From NCBI GenBank assembly GCA_003105035.1, contig PQAL01000033.1, positions 203,613 to 267,612 of the forward strand: DNA of 64,000 nucleotides, given 5' to 3'. Shown here piece after piece: positions 36,541-45,920 of this stretch (position 1 is the first letter of the stretch; the number at the start of each line of letters is the position of its first letter). A model generated the notes under the pieces. It did not search any database and was not told the DNA's origin. It saw nothing but the letters and a program-made list of their open reading frames with translations. The DNA comes from Anaerolineales bacterium (GTDB taxonomy: Bacteria; Chloroflexota; Anaerolineae; Anaerolineales; UBA4823). A program made the position numbers and the translations under genes.

Positions 36541-36723
36541 TTAGAAATCCCTGATTCTATCGATGGCATTTTACACTTGTCCCTCATTTGTTCACACGGC
36601 CCAATATTATGATAAATATTTGGGATTTTCTCGGAAATAGTAAAAATTATCAAAATCCTTATCCTGGCTATAAAAAGGGCTGTATTTTCATATCTGACTA
36701 TAGAAATATTCCTTCACCGGTAA

Positions 36724-37632
36724 TTATGGTTTGGATATTGACAATAACCAACGTAAAGCCAGATCATAATCACACCACTCATGTAGTTGCCAGCGTTCTA
36801 TTTTCCCGAATTCGGTTATTCCGTGGGTAAATGTATGATTGAATTCTGCAATTGGAGAGGTACTTGAAACTCCCTTAATTAATTGGTACAACCTATAGGA
36901 ATGAATTGCTTCCTGCTCTGGAACGATCAGGTCCTTTTCACTCCAATACAATAAGATCGGTGTATTCGTCAGGTTACCAAAATAATGTATTGGACTACGT
37001 TCATTATATAACTCAGGAACCTTATCTGGAGATCCACCAACTTCGTTAATAATTTTTTGATCGGTACCAAACGCTCGGATGTCTTCAATCTCACTGGTAG
37101 CTAATGATCTTTGCCAGAAAGCAAGATCGATAATTGGATTAAATGCCACGACAGCTGCGACAACCTCCGGATGAGCTCCTGCCAGAACCAAAGCCTCCTG
37201 CCCTCCCATGCTCAGTCCGCAGGCGTATATTCTGTGGCGATCGATTAATACCCCGATCGCTTCGACCTCATCAATTAATTGAACCATATCGGATATTTGT
37301 TCAGGGGAGGCAAGTGAACAAAGCTCAGCTGCCCGGTGATGTCCATGCGGCATCACAATCCCGACCCCGTATTGCTCCGCCATACCGTACCAACCTGAGT
37401 GATATCCCCGAGATAACCCTTTCAAACCAATATGGTAATCTTCTCCTGCTGTCCATGTAATCGGATGAGGCGCGAGTACCAATGGAATCTTTTGTGAAAA
37501 TAATTGCCTGGGAATATACAGATCTGCGATTTGTTTTGAGTGATCTGCCGCGGAAATAAAATTCATCTTTTTTATTATCGAACGATCTGGAGGCAAATCT
37601 GTGGGGGTAGGATTATATAACACCATACTCAT
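36724..37632 (-). CDS. Alpha/beta hydrolase (prolyl-oligopeptidase/esterase type)
   Basis: A 302-residue alpha/beta hydrolase. The nucleophile elbow is GLSMGG, a later Asp lies near YWSEKDLIVPEQ and a His near EFNHTFTHGI, completing a plausible Ser-Asp-His triad. The phrases VLAPHPITWTAGEDYH and GMAEQYGVGIVMPHGHHRA resemble S9-type or xylan-esterase-like hydrolases. No signal peptide, so it acts in the cytoplasm on a substrate imported by the adjacent ABC transporter, perhaps removing an acyl group. Substrate not known. Confidence 0.75.
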   Translation of the reverse strand: MSMVLYNPTPTDLPPDRSIIKKMNFISAADHSKQIADLYIPRQLFSQKIPLVLAPHPITWTAGEDYHIGLKGLSRGYHSGWYGMAEQYGVGIVMPHGHHRAAELCSLASPEQISDMVQLIDEVEAIGVLIDRHRIYACGLSMGGQEALVLAGAHPEVVAAVVAFNPIIDLAFWQRSLATSEIEDIRAFGTDQKIINEVGGSPDKVPELYNERSPIHYFGNLTNTPILLYWSEKDLIVPEQEAIHSYRLYQLIKGVSSTSPIAEFNHTFTHGITEFGKIERWQLHEWCDYDLALRWLLSISKP

Positions 37633-37662
37633 TAATGATCCAATTTAAAATTCAGAGGAAAT

Positions 37663-38826
37663 CTACCTTTTGTATACACCATATTCATAACATGTATCGA
37701 ACATAGCCAGGATATTTTCTGCTGGGATCATATTCTGTATATTGTGAACATTTGCAAAAACGTATCCTCCGCCCGGTGCCAACGCATCGATATTCCTTTT
37801 AGTATGGTCAATTACTTGCTGTTTTGTTCCAAAAGGTAAGATGGACTGGCAATCACAGGCTCCTCCCCAGAATACGATATCTCTACCAAAATCATGCTTC
37901 AAGCCTATTGGATCCATTCCGACCGAAGAGATTTGAATAGGGTTGAGAATATCCACTCCCACCTCGATCAGGGAGGGGATAAATGGTCGAGCTGCTCCGC
38001 AACAATGGAAGAATATCTTCGCTTTTGACATGGAATGGACTATGTCAAAAAGCTTCTTGTATAATGGTTGCACAAATCTCTTATACCAATTCGGGCTGAT
38101 TAATGGTCCATTCTGACTGCTTAGATCATCCCAATAAACATACACATCAAGGATATCACCGATCTCCTCAAGCATACGGATGGTTGTTTGAGAATAAAGC
38201 TCATACATCTTGTTTAATACTGTTTCAGAGAATTTTTGATCACTACCGATCCCGGTAAACCATTCAATCATGGGCATGATACGGGCCGGCTGCTCAAATA
38301 TACCGCCCCCAAACAAGGGACAAACCATAAGGACACGATCTTTGTTTAGGACTTCCAGGCAGTTTTCTCGCAACCCCTTAAAACGTCCTTCGTCGAGAGG
38401 ATCAGGCCAGGCATCATGCTGAAGGAAATCGTTTAATTCTCCCTTTTGAATCGGAAATTCCCGAAAATCAAAATAATGCCCGCCTTTGGGATGAAACAAC
38501 CTCGTACCCCACTGATCCAGGTATGTATCGTATTTCTCACCATGCTCAAATTTCAAGGTATATGTATCCGGGTTTCCTAAATTAACCATCGAAGTGTCTG
38601 AGTGCATTCTTTCAATTACTGACTCATCTGGAATGGCCAACCCCATGATTGCTGCTCCGCCGAGATCGAAAATTGTCTGTGCGGTCGGTTGGAGGCCAAT
38701 CAATTTGCGCACTTCGTCATATGCCTGCCAACATATGCCAGAAACGGTTGTCCCGGAGAAATCAATCGGAACGCGATCAGGTTCCTTATGGTCCAAACTG
38801 GATATAAGGCGCTCTCTAGAGTTCAT
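37663..38826 (-). CDS. Uroporphyrinogen decarboxylase-family (MtaA-like) methyltransferase
   Basis: A 387-residue protein of the UroD fold. It begins MNSRERLISSLDHKEPDRVP, the standard opening of corrinoid-linked UroD-like methyltransferases, and has FFHCCGAARPFIPSL and GGACDCQSILPFGT, where His/Cys could bind the zinc that activates a thiol acceptor. True heme-pathway UroD enzymes differ in these motifs. Together with the corrinoid protein it suggests demethylation of a methylated compound. The methyl acceptor is unknown. SD AAGGA before the ATG. Confidence 0.85.
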   Translation of the reverse strand: MNSRERLISSLDHKEPDRVPIDFSGTTVSGICWQAYDEVRKLIGLQPTAQTIFDLGGAAIMGLAIPDESVIERMHSDTSMVNLGNPDTYTLKFEHGEKYDTYLDQWGTRLFHPKGGHYFDFREFPIQKGELNDFLQHDAWPDPLDEGRFKGLRENCLEVLNKDRVLMVCPLFGGGIFEQPARIMPMIEWFTGIGSDQKFSETVLNKMYELYSQTTIRMLEEIGDILDVYVYWDDLSSQNGPLISPNWYKRFVQPLYKKLFDIVHSMSKAKIFFHCCGAARPFIPSLIEVGVDILNPIQISSVGMDPIGLKHDFGRDIVFWGGACDCQSILPFGTKQQVIDHTKRNIDALAPGGGYVFANVHNIQNMIPAENILAMFDTCYEYGVYKR

Positions 38827-38850
38827 CAGGTATTCCTTGAAATAGTCAGG

Positions 38851-40386
38851 TTAATTTATTATGTCGCGAAATATGTGGTTTTCACTTAACGCGATAAATA
38901 TCTTCCGATATTTAAGAAATATTTTTTCGTAGATATCAGCATTTTCCTTGATCGGCTCTATGGTTTCCTTTATCTTTACAAAGTTTTGTGAGGCTGCCTG
39001 GATGTTCTCATACTCGCCTATGGCTACTGCTCCGCACATGGCTGCTCCCACCAGGGCTGCATCCGTGGTCAATAAGGTCTTGATCGGCTTGTTGAGAATG
39101 TCGGTGTGCATCTGGTTCCAAATTCTGTTCTTGGAGCCGCCTCCGACCAAATGGACGGTATCTATTTGTACGCCGGCTTTATTAATTGCGTCAAGAATCC
39201 ATCGAATTTCTAGAGAGATTCCCTCTAGCAGGGCATGGATCAAATGCTTTCTTTGATGATGGAGATTTAAGCCAACAATGGTGGCCCGGGCATTTTGATC
39301 AATTATTGGAGCTATCATCCCATTAAAGGTCGGGTAGAATATCAAGCCATTCGAACCAGGCGGTACATCTTGAGATTCTAGAATGAGAAGATCGAAAGCA
39401 TCAAGATCCGTTTTTCTTTGCAGCAAGGTTTCCATATCGCCGAGCTGGTCTCTAAGCCATTTGAATGCGATACCTGATGCTTCGGTGTGACCCTCCATCT
39501 CCCACCCCTGTGGATCCACATGTGCTGCGCAATTAATGATTCTTAATGGATCCCTTAAGGGACTAGACAGATAGGCTTGAACGCCTGTCCCGGTACCAAT
39601 ATTGACCATCACCGAACCTGGTTCGACGATTCCGCAACCAATTCCGGCACACTGGCCATCCCCACCTCCGGCTACCAGTGGAATTCCAGGAACCAGGTTC
39701 ATCTCTTGAGCGGTTTGTTTTGATAAATAGCCTACGATCTCGGTTGCATCGACTAACTTTGGCAAATGATCGATAGGAAAGTTCAATCGATTTGCGAGTT
39801 CATTGCTCCATTCTTTATGATCAATATCGCATGGGAAAAGGTAGGTTCCGAGGGATCGATCGCACACTAATTCCTCACAGCCCAACCATTTTAACCACAG
39901 TGTTTGGGGAGGAGCAATCACCTTCAATTTATTCCATATTTGACCACCCTGCTGCTGGAACCACAACAACTTGCTCACGCCAGTGATATAGGTGATTGGA
40001 TGGCCGCTGACATCATAATACGGAGCGTTCCCAATCAACTCATTCATTCGGTGGGTTAATTGGACACCTCGTTTGTCCATCCAGACGACTTGATCGCTTA
40101 GCGGATTTCCGTCATGATCCAAAGGCACTACGGTTCCTCGCTGGATGCTTAGGCTTATGGCTTTTATCAATCGCGGTTCATACCCAGCCACGCTTTTTTG
40201 TACAGCCCGCGTGAGAAGAGACCATGTTTTGTGGGGGCTTTGTTCTACCCGATCTTCCGATAAGAACAATAACTCTTGCTCGCTTGATTCAATGTGGAGC
40301 AGTCCACCCTCACTAGAAAACAGGCCTACTTTAAGAGCAGTAGTTCCTATATCAAGCGATAGTATCAACGGCTCTGTGGATTTCAT
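38851..40386 (-). CDS. FGGY-family carbohydrate kinase (xylulokinase-like)
   Basis: A 511-residue sugar kinase. ATPase-core motifs are LSLDIGTTALKVGLF at the N-terminus, SIQRGTVVPLDHDG, GGGDGQCAGIGCG (phosphate 2 region), NIGTGTGVQAYLS and the adenosine motif HLVGGGSKNRIWNQM. Length and layout match xylulokinase/gluconokinase-type FGGY enzymes; the exact sugar is not predictable. It should phosphorylate the monosaccharide imported by the neighbouring ABC transporter. Confidence 0.9.
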   Translation of the reverse strand: MKSTEPLILSLDIGTTALKVGLFSSEGGLLHIESSEQELLFLSEDRVEQSPHKTWSLLTRAVQKSVAGYEPRLIKAISLSIQRGTVVPLDHDGNPLSDQVVWMDKRGVQLTHRMNELIGNAPYYDVSGHPITYITGVSKLLWFQQQGGQIWNKLKVIAPPQTLWLKWLGCEELVCDRSLGTYLFPCDIDHKEWSNELANRLNFPIDHLPKLVDATEIVGYLSKQTAQEMNLVPGIPLVAGGGDGQCAGIGCGIVEPGSVMVNIGTGTGVQAYLSSPLRDPLRIINCAAHVDPQGWEMEGHTEASGIAFKWLRDQLGDMETLLQRKTDLDAFDLLILESQDVPPGSNGLIFYPTFNGMIAPIIDQNARATIVGLNLHHQRKHLIHALLEGISLEIRWILDAINKAGVQIDTVHLVGGGSKNRIWNQMHTDILNKPIKTLLTTDAALVGAAMCGAVAIGEYENIQAASQNFVKIKETIEPIKENADIYEKIFLKYRKIFIALSENHIFRDIIN

Positions 40387-40407
40387 CCTTCACCCCTATA
40401 ATTTCAC

Positions 40408-41271
40408 CTACACTTCAACTTGACGTAATCGAGTAAATAAGAATCCTGTAAGGATTCCAACGAGAATAACAAATAGAATAGAGGCAGCCGCTGCCTGTCC
40501 AAGATTAAGTTTTACAAAACCTAAATAAAAAATATAGAATGCGAATGTCTCGGTAGAAGATCCCGGTCCTCCTCTAGTTAAGATAAAAACCAGATCATAT
40601 GTTTTAAATAAATCGATCGTCCGTAGGGTGGCAGTAATAACGATCAGTGATGTCATAAATGGCAAAGTCAGGAAACGTATTCTTTGTATACCACTGGCCC
40701 CATCGATTGTTGCTGCTTCAAAGGGCTCTTGTGGTAGCGATAGAAGGCCCGCATAAAATAGGATCATCACAAATGGAGTCCATTGCCACACTTCAACAAA
40801 TATTATCGTTAATAATGCCGTTGAACTATCCGCTAACCAAGGCCGGCCACCGATACCAATAACATTTAGCAAATAATTTACTATGCCTAAATCAGGATGT
40901 AATAATAACTTCCAAATAAGACCTACAGCAATAGGTGATATCATCATCGGTATTAATAGTATCGAGACAAATATATTACGAAATTTGGAGATTTTCATCA
41001 AGCAAGAAGCCAGGATGAATCCTAATACCAATTCTAGGGAGAGTGCTAAGGCAGTAAATTTTATTGTAGTCCACATCGTGGAATAAATTCTTGGATCCGT
41101 CAATACTTCCTTAAAGTTGTTTAATGCGTAAAAAGTCCTTTGATCTGGACGATTTAACATATATTTCGTAATGCTGGTATTAATTGCATATATCAAAGGA
41201 AATATTGCCACCACAAGCATAGCGATAACAGCCGGAATTATCAAGGAGAATTTAATTTTTGAGTATCGCAT
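40408..41271 (-). CDS. Sugar ABC transporter permease (MalF/UgpA type)
   Basis: A 287-residue permease with six membrane helices. The EAA loop that contacts the ATPase reads EPFEAATIDGASGIQRIRFLTLP. The open frame extends to 41331 but the upstream part lies inside the intergenic hairpin at 41304-41334, so the start is placed at MRYSKIKF (41269-41271). It pairs with the MalG-type permease and the binding protein upstream. No ATPase gene of this transporter is in the window. Confidence 0.9.
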   Translation of the reverse strand: MRYSKIKFSLIIPAVIAMLVVAIFPLIYAINTSITKYMLNRPDQRTFYALNNFKEVLTDPRIYSTMWTTIKFTALALSLELVLGFILASCLMKISKFRNIFVSILLIPMMISPIAVGLIWKLLLHPDLGIVNYLLNVIGIGGRPWLADSSTALLTIIFVEVWQWTPFVMILFYAGLLSLPQEPFEAATIDGASGIQRIRFLTLPFMTSLIVITATLRTIDLFKTYDLVFILTRGGPGSSTETFAFYIFYLGFVKLNLGQAAAASILFVILVGILTGFLFTRLRQVEV

Positions 41272-41303
41272 ATCAATCAATATAAAAAAGGTATAAAAGG
41301 ATT

Positions 41304-41334
41304 GGGATGTTGATGTCATAAACATCAACATCCC
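41304..41334 (-). promoter_or_regulatory. Intercistronic hairpin between binding-protein and permease genes
   Basis: GGGATGTTGATG (41304-41315) pairs perfectly with CATCAACATCCC (41323-41334) around a 7-base loop. It lies 27 bases after the binding-protein stop. Such hairpins stabilise the upstream mRNA or partly stop transcription, so that binding protein is made in excess over permease. Confidence 0.8.
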
Positions 41335-41360
41335 ATTTTGTAATATATTGAGCTTAGCTA

Positions 41361-42782
41361 CTATTTATTAAGCAATGGATCACCTTTAACTATTTTATTC
41401 ATCTCTACTGCTGCATCATCCATAGCTTGATGCGGATCTTTCTCCCCTGCCAATGCTTGTGATACATTCAGTGATAGGATATCAATTAGCTGTTGGGATC
41501 CGCAGAAGATCGGGAACGGTTTGCCAGTAGCAATCCATTCCTTTATCGCTGCCTGCCACGGATACTTTGCCATAACCTCAGCATCGTCAAACACATCCGT
41601 GCGGGTAATACCGCCACCTGCTAAGCCTCGCTTCTTAGCAACATCAAATGATTCTACCCATTTGAGGAATTCCCAAGCTGCCTCGGGATTTGGCGCGCTT
41701 TTCGGAATTGCCCAACCCCAACCTCCCTGCATACCATGACCTCCAGGTGTCACTGCTAAACCTAATTTTCCAGCAACCTGTGAGTTAGCTGGGTTATCCA
41801 ATACGGGAGGCATTGGGCTATAGGTAATGATCATTGCAGCGTTACCCTGTGAGAATAATGCCACCTGTTCGTCAAAGTTATATCCTGTAGCTGCTGGTGT
41901 TGTTGCATTTTTAGCAAGATCGAGGAGCACATCAATCGCGTGCATACCCTTCTCATCATTTACGGCTGCATTCCAGTTGGAATCATAATACCAACCATCT
42001 AATCCGAATAGCAGGTGAGAATACTCGCCGTAGGATGGGAAGCGAGCAAGCTGCATCGCTGTTCCATATTGGTCAACCTCTCCATCACCGTTGGTATCCC
42101 GGGTCAGGAATTTGGCTACCTGAGCATATTCATCTACGCTTTCAGGAACTTTAAGGGGAACATTATAAAGTCTTTCGTATTCTTTTTGCAGGACGGGGTC
42201 ATTGAATATGTCGGTGCGGTATACCAGACCCATGGAGTATTGATAATAAGGTAGCATGTATGTGGTTCCGTACACCGAACCAATCATTTCCCATAATGCA
42301 GGTATATAAACAGAAGTATCGAAATTATCTCGAGCGACGTAATCACCAATAGGTGTAAGCCAATCGGCACAAACAAATTCACCTACCCACTGCTTATCAA
42401 CCTCAATTACATCATAGGCTCCCTGCCCAGCTGGCAATGAGAGCTGAGGAACGAGCTTTTCATGCATACCAGCATAGGTCACTTCTTCAACGATGACCTT
42501 TATACCAGTCTTGGCTTCGAAATCTGGAAGCTGGTCCCTCCAGTAGTTCAGGTCCGGTACTGTTTCTTGGAGGGTAGTAATTGTCACACCTTCGAAAGGC
42601 TTAGTGGTCGTCGATTGATTACCAGCTGTTGCAACCGGCTTTGTAGCCTGGACTTCGGTAGTGGGTGCTGGCGGCAAAGTAGTAGCTTTATTGCACGCTG
42701 CAAGGCCTAGAAGTAAGCTCAGGATAAGAATAAGACTTACAACAGCCCAACACTTTCTCAGAATTTCTGATTTAGTAGACAT
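41361..42782 (-). CDS. Extracellular sugar-binding lipoprotein of ABC transporter (family 1)
   Basis: A 473-residue lipoprotein with signal peptide and lipobox LGLAAC, a Thr/Pro-rich linker, and a type-1 solute-binding fold: TLQETVPDLNYWRDQLPDFE, YDVIEVDKQWVGEFVCADWL, GYNFDEQVALFSQGNAAMIIT and AWEFLKWVESFDVAKK. Residues DTNGDGEVDQYG resemble a Ca-binding loop seen in several carbohydrate-binding homologues. It captures a sugar or sugar derivative outside the membrane. SD GAGGAG. Confidence 0.93.
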   Translation of the reverse strand: MSTKSEILRKCWAVVSLILILSLLLGLAACNKATTLPPAPTTEVQATKPVATAGNQSTTTKPFEGVTITTLQETVPDLNYWRDQLPDFEAKTGIKVIVEEVTYAGMHEKLVPQLSLPAGQGAYDVIEVDKQWVGEFVCADWLTPIGDYVARDNFDTSVYIPALWEMIGSVYGTTYMLPYYQYSMGLVYRTDIFNDPVLQKEYERLYNVPLKVPESVDEYAQVAKFLTRDTNGDGEVDQYGTAMQLARFPSYGEYSHLLFGLDGWYYDSNWNAAVNDEKGMHAIDVLLDLAKNATTPAATGYNFDEQVALFSQGNAAMIITYSPMPPVLDNPANSQVAGKLGLAVTPGGHGMQGGWGWAIPKSAPNPEAAWEFLKWVESFDVAKKRGLAGGGITRTDVFDDAEVMAKYPWQAAIKEWIATGKPFPIFCGSQQLIDILSLNVSQALAGEKDPHQAMDDAAVEMNKIVKGDPLLNK

Positions 42783-42870
42783 TTTTTCTCCTCACATAGT
42801 TTTTTTGATAGGCTGATGTTATCGTTACTGTAGATAGGATCTGATGGGTTCTATAGGCTAACTCCTTTCT

Positions 42871-43770
42871 TTATTTAATCGCACCTGCGCTTAACCCTTT
42901 CACTAAGTAACCACGGATTGAAAATGCTAAAAGTGTTACAGGAATGATCATCACAACTATAGCAGCGCTTAGTGGACCATACTGTACACCTCTCTGAGTA
43001 AGATAATTTGACACTGCTATCGGTAACGTTCGTGTATTATTGCCTGTAAGGATTAATGCCATTAAAAATTCATTCCAAGAAAAGAGGAAAGACAATATAG
43101 CAGTGGCTGCAATTCCAGGGGCTGCTAATGGCATATCTACGTATAACAATGCCTGCAGCTGTGTTGCACCATCGACTAAGGCAGCCTCTTCCATATCCCT
43201 GGGAATTACATCAAAATAACTAATTATCATCCATATCGAAAATGGAAGAATAAAAGATAGGTAAGGGATAATTAGCGCCCAATAGGTATCAAATAGTTTA
43301 AATATGTTTGCAAGTAAAAATATAGGTATTAGGATCGCTATTGCTGGCATTGTCCTGTTATTAAGTATCCAACCCTTAAAAAAACCACCTCCAGTTTTAT
43401 ATCGAGAAATTGAATATGCAGCAAATGAGCCAAATAAAATAGCAAAAAAAGTTGTAGTTAATGCAATTATTGCGGAATTTAGAAAATACCTCGCAAAGGG
43501 TGTATCTCGAAATATTTGTTTATAATTTTCTAATGTTGGAGTAAAAAGCCATTTAGGAGGAATTTGATATGCTAAAACTGGTTCCTTTATCGAAGTCAAA
43601 GCTATCCATACAAGGGGAAATAGAACAATAAGGGCTGCTATGATTAAAACAAAATATGCCAATATCGTTGTAATCTGGTTGCTTTTTTTCTGCCCCAACA
43701 AGATTGGAAGAGATAGTTCTCTTTGAACATTTAGTGGCTTGTGGATCGTTCTCTGATTTCCTCTTTCCAT
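42871..43770 (-). CDS. Sugar ABC transporter permease (MalG type)
   Basis: A 299-residue permease with six membrane helices and EAA loop EEAALVDGATQLQALLYVDMP. The C-terminus ends KGLSAGAIK, the usual KGLTAGAVKG-like signature of MalG-type permeases. GGAGAAAT precedes the ATG. It lies upstream of the binding protein in the same operon. Confidence 0.93.
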   Translation of the reverse strand: MERGNQRTIHKPLNVQRELSLPILLGQKKSNQITTILAYFVLIIAALIVLFPLVWIALTSIKEPVLAYQIPPKWLFTPTLENYKQIFRDTPFARYFLNSAIIALTTTFFAILFGSFAAYSISRYKTGGGFFKGWILNNRTMPAIAILIPIFLLANIFKLFDTYWALIIPYLSFILPFSIWMIISYFDVIPRDMEEAALVDGATQLQALLYVDMPLAAPGIAATAILSFLFSWNEFLMALILTGNNTRTLPIAVSNYLTQRGVQYGPLSAAIVVMIIPVTLLAFSIRGYLVKGLSAGAIK

Positions 43771-43783
43771 GTAATTTCTCCAA

Positions 43784-44812
43784 TCAAATCAATACTTCAT
43801 AAATAACATCGATGCACTTGAGAATTGTTTGTTCTCCAGCAGGCACTGGTCGAATCGTTATTTCATTGAAAACATCCAGGTCAATTATTTTTTTTATTTT
43901 TTCCCTGACTTCATCAGGCTCTCCAACAATGGCTAGGTTTTCATACAATTCCGACGGAATTAAAGGTGCGGAATTTTCAGGATCCCGATAAAAGCTACGG
44001 GATTTATAATCATTTTTCCCAAGCACCTTCAGAAACTTGGAAGACATTTCAAAATCGGGCAGTTCGTCTAAATATGCTAACCCCGGATAGCTTGCCCGCA
44101 TTGCTGATAATATTATTGGCGCTACGACTCTTTTTGCAGCTGATTTATCGGGATTTACGGCCACATCGACTCTTAATATCATGTATATATCCGATAAATT
44201 TCTTCCAGATTTGTTAACGCCTTTTTTTACATTCTCCAACGCAGCAAGGATCATTTGAGGACTTGAGATATTTGCTAACATTACTGCATCGCCGATCTCT
44301 CCTGCTAAACTCTGGACAAGGTGTCCATACCCAGTGGCGATCATGATGGGTACCTGCTCTGTCGGTGTAAAATCCAGTGAACGGTCGTTCAGGCAGATGA
44401 CTTCTCCCTGGTAATCAACCATTTTTCCTGCCAGTAATTCCCGGATGATAAACACCGCTTCTCGGATAGCGATTGCCGGCCGGTTCCGTTCGACCCCGAT
44501 GGCTTGGAAACCTCTGCCACCAGCTCCTATTCCAAGCCAGGTTCGGTTCGGGGCTACCTCTGCAAGGCTTGCAATCGCTGCCGCGGTCATAATCGGATGA
44601 CGGGAGTAGGGATCGGTCACACAGGGTCCCAAGGCGATCGATTGGGTATGCTGGGCAACGAGGGATAAACCAATATAACAATCTTTAAAGAATTTCTCAT
44701 CCGGATACCAAAAATGAGAGAATCCGCGATCCTCAACCTGCCTAGCAATACTTACCAGCTCAGAAGGTGAATAGATCGATTCGATCAAGACGCCGTATTT
44801 CATGTTTCCCAT
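43784..44812 (-). CDS. Luciferase-like (LLM) flavin/F420-dependent oxidoreductase
   Basis: A 342-residue TIM-barrel enzyme. Family phrases include VARQVEDRGFSHFWYPDE-like VSIARQVEDRGFSHFWYP, VTDPYSRHPIMTAAAIASL, RTWLGIGAGGRGF and VPIMIATGYGH. The overall pattern is like methylene-tetrahydromethanopterin reductase (Mer) and F420-dependent dehydrogenases, so either a reduced deazaflavin or FMN could be the cofactor. A role in reducing a one-carbon unit delivered by the corrinoid system is attractive but unproven. Start could be 44812 or the second Met at 44803. Confidence 0.82.
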   Translation of the reverse strand: MGNMKYGVLIESIYSPSELVSIARQVEDRGFSHFWYPDEKFFKDCYIGLSLVAQHTQSIALGPCVTDPYSRHPIMTAAAIASLAEVAPNRTWLGIGAGGRGFQAIGVERNRPAIAIREAVFIIRELLAGKMVDYQGEVICLNDRSLDFTPTEQVPIMIATGYGHLVQSLAGEIGDAVMLANISSPQMILAALENVKKGVNKSGRNLSDIYMILRVDVAVNPDKSAAKRVVAPIILSAMRASYPGLAYLDELPDFEMSSKFLKVLGKNDYKSRSFYRDPENSAPLIPSELYENLAIVGEPDEVREKIKKIIDLDVFNEITIRPVPAGEQTILKCIDVIYEVLI

Positions 44813-44820
44813 TATCTTAA

Positions 44821-45891
44821 TTACACCTGATATTTTCCATTTTGCAATACCATCTTGCCATCCAAGAAAATCTTACCTTCCGAGCGTAGATCCTTAATCA
44901 AATCCCAATGCAAGGACGAGTGATTTGTTCCATTGCAAATTTCAAATCCACGACCAATAGCAAGGTGAATTGTTCCCCCGATTTTTTCATCAAATAGAAT
45001 GTCGGAACAGAACCGGTCTACCCCATAATTTAAACCAACCCCAAATTCACCAATAAATTGAGCGCCAGCATCCATGTTGATCAATTCATTCAACAGCTGC
45101 TCGTTCGTATCGGCCGTTGCTTTAACAATTTTTCCGGATGAGAATTGCAAATTTATCCCTTTCGCCATCTGACCGGCATAAACCCCGGGAAATTCAAAAT
45201 AAATTTTTCCTTCAAGAGAGTTTTCAATGGGAGAAGTAAAAATTTCTCCATCAGGCATATTGAAGTGACCATCAGCAACGATATATTTTCGACCGCGTGT
45301 GGAGAAACGAAGATCAGTATTCTTCCCAAGAATCCGAACGCTTTCTGCATTCTGGTAGACCTCCTTGATCTCACCGTAGCGAACCGATTCTTTCTCCCAA
45401 TCAATTAGTGTTGCATTGAAGAAGAAACTCATCATTTCATCCATGCTTGTTTCAGCTTGTTGAGCAAAGGATTCATTGGGTACACGCACTAAAACCCAGT
45501 GCTTAACATGGTTGCGCATGGCTGAGATTGTTCCCATAGCGCGTTTATGAGCGACTATTTTTTGAGCCGGAATACTGCTGAATTCGTGTGGGTTACGCGC
45601 GCCGCGCAATCCAATATAAGCATCTGCCCAATCCATCCCGAATGACTGTAAATCAGGGACCCAATCCAATTGTTCGTCAGAACCGTAAAGCATCAGATCT
45701 CTCTCAAGATAGGCAGATTGAAATTCAATATTTGGCAAGCCACCAGCTTTGATCACCTCTGCATAGACCGCTCTTGCCAAAGGGAATGTATCCGCTTCCA
45801 TCATGGTAATTTGAACCTTGTCCCCTTTTTTGATCTTCGTCGAATAGTTCACGAGAATATCAGCCAATCTTTGCCATTCAGATAGATGCAT
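44821..45891 (-). CDS. M29-family aminopeptidase-like protein
   Basis: A 356-residue protein of the AmpS/AmpT (M29) family, which also includes the ring-opening dioxygenase NicX. Metal-binding residues are in AQFIGEFGVGLN, DEKIGGTIHLAIGRG and NHSSLHWDLIKD. The family fold is clear, but the context (sugar transport, kinase, methyltransferase) does not fit peptide breakdown, so a different hydrolytic or oxygenase-like activity is possible. SD CAGGAG before the ATG. Confidence 0.82.
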   Translation of the reverse strand: MHLSEWQRLADILVNYSTKIKKGDKVQITMMEADTFPLARAVYAEVIKAGGLPNIEFQSAYLERDLMLYGSDEQLDWVPDLQSFGMDWADAYIGLRGARNPHEFSSIPAQKIVAHKRAMGTISAMRNHVKHWVLVRVPNESFAQQAETSMDEMMSFFFNATLIDWEKESVRYGEIKEVYQNAESVRILGKNTDLRFSTRGRKYIVADGHFNMPDGEIFTSPIENSLEGKIYFEFPGVYAGQMAKGINLQFSSGKIVKATADTNEQLLNELINMDAGAQFIGEFGVGLNYGVDRFCSDILFDEKIGGTIHLAIGRGFEICNGTNHSSLHWDLIKDLRSEGKIFLDGKMVLQNGKYQV

Positions 45892-45920
45892 ATCGAACTC
45901 CTGGAAGAATCGGATGTCGT

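Noticed and set aside
37663-38826. Heme-pathway uroporphyrinogen decarboxylase (hemE)
   Set aside because: Opening motif, His/Cys pattern and neighbouring corrinoid gene point to an MtaA-like methyltransferase; no other heme gene is nearby.
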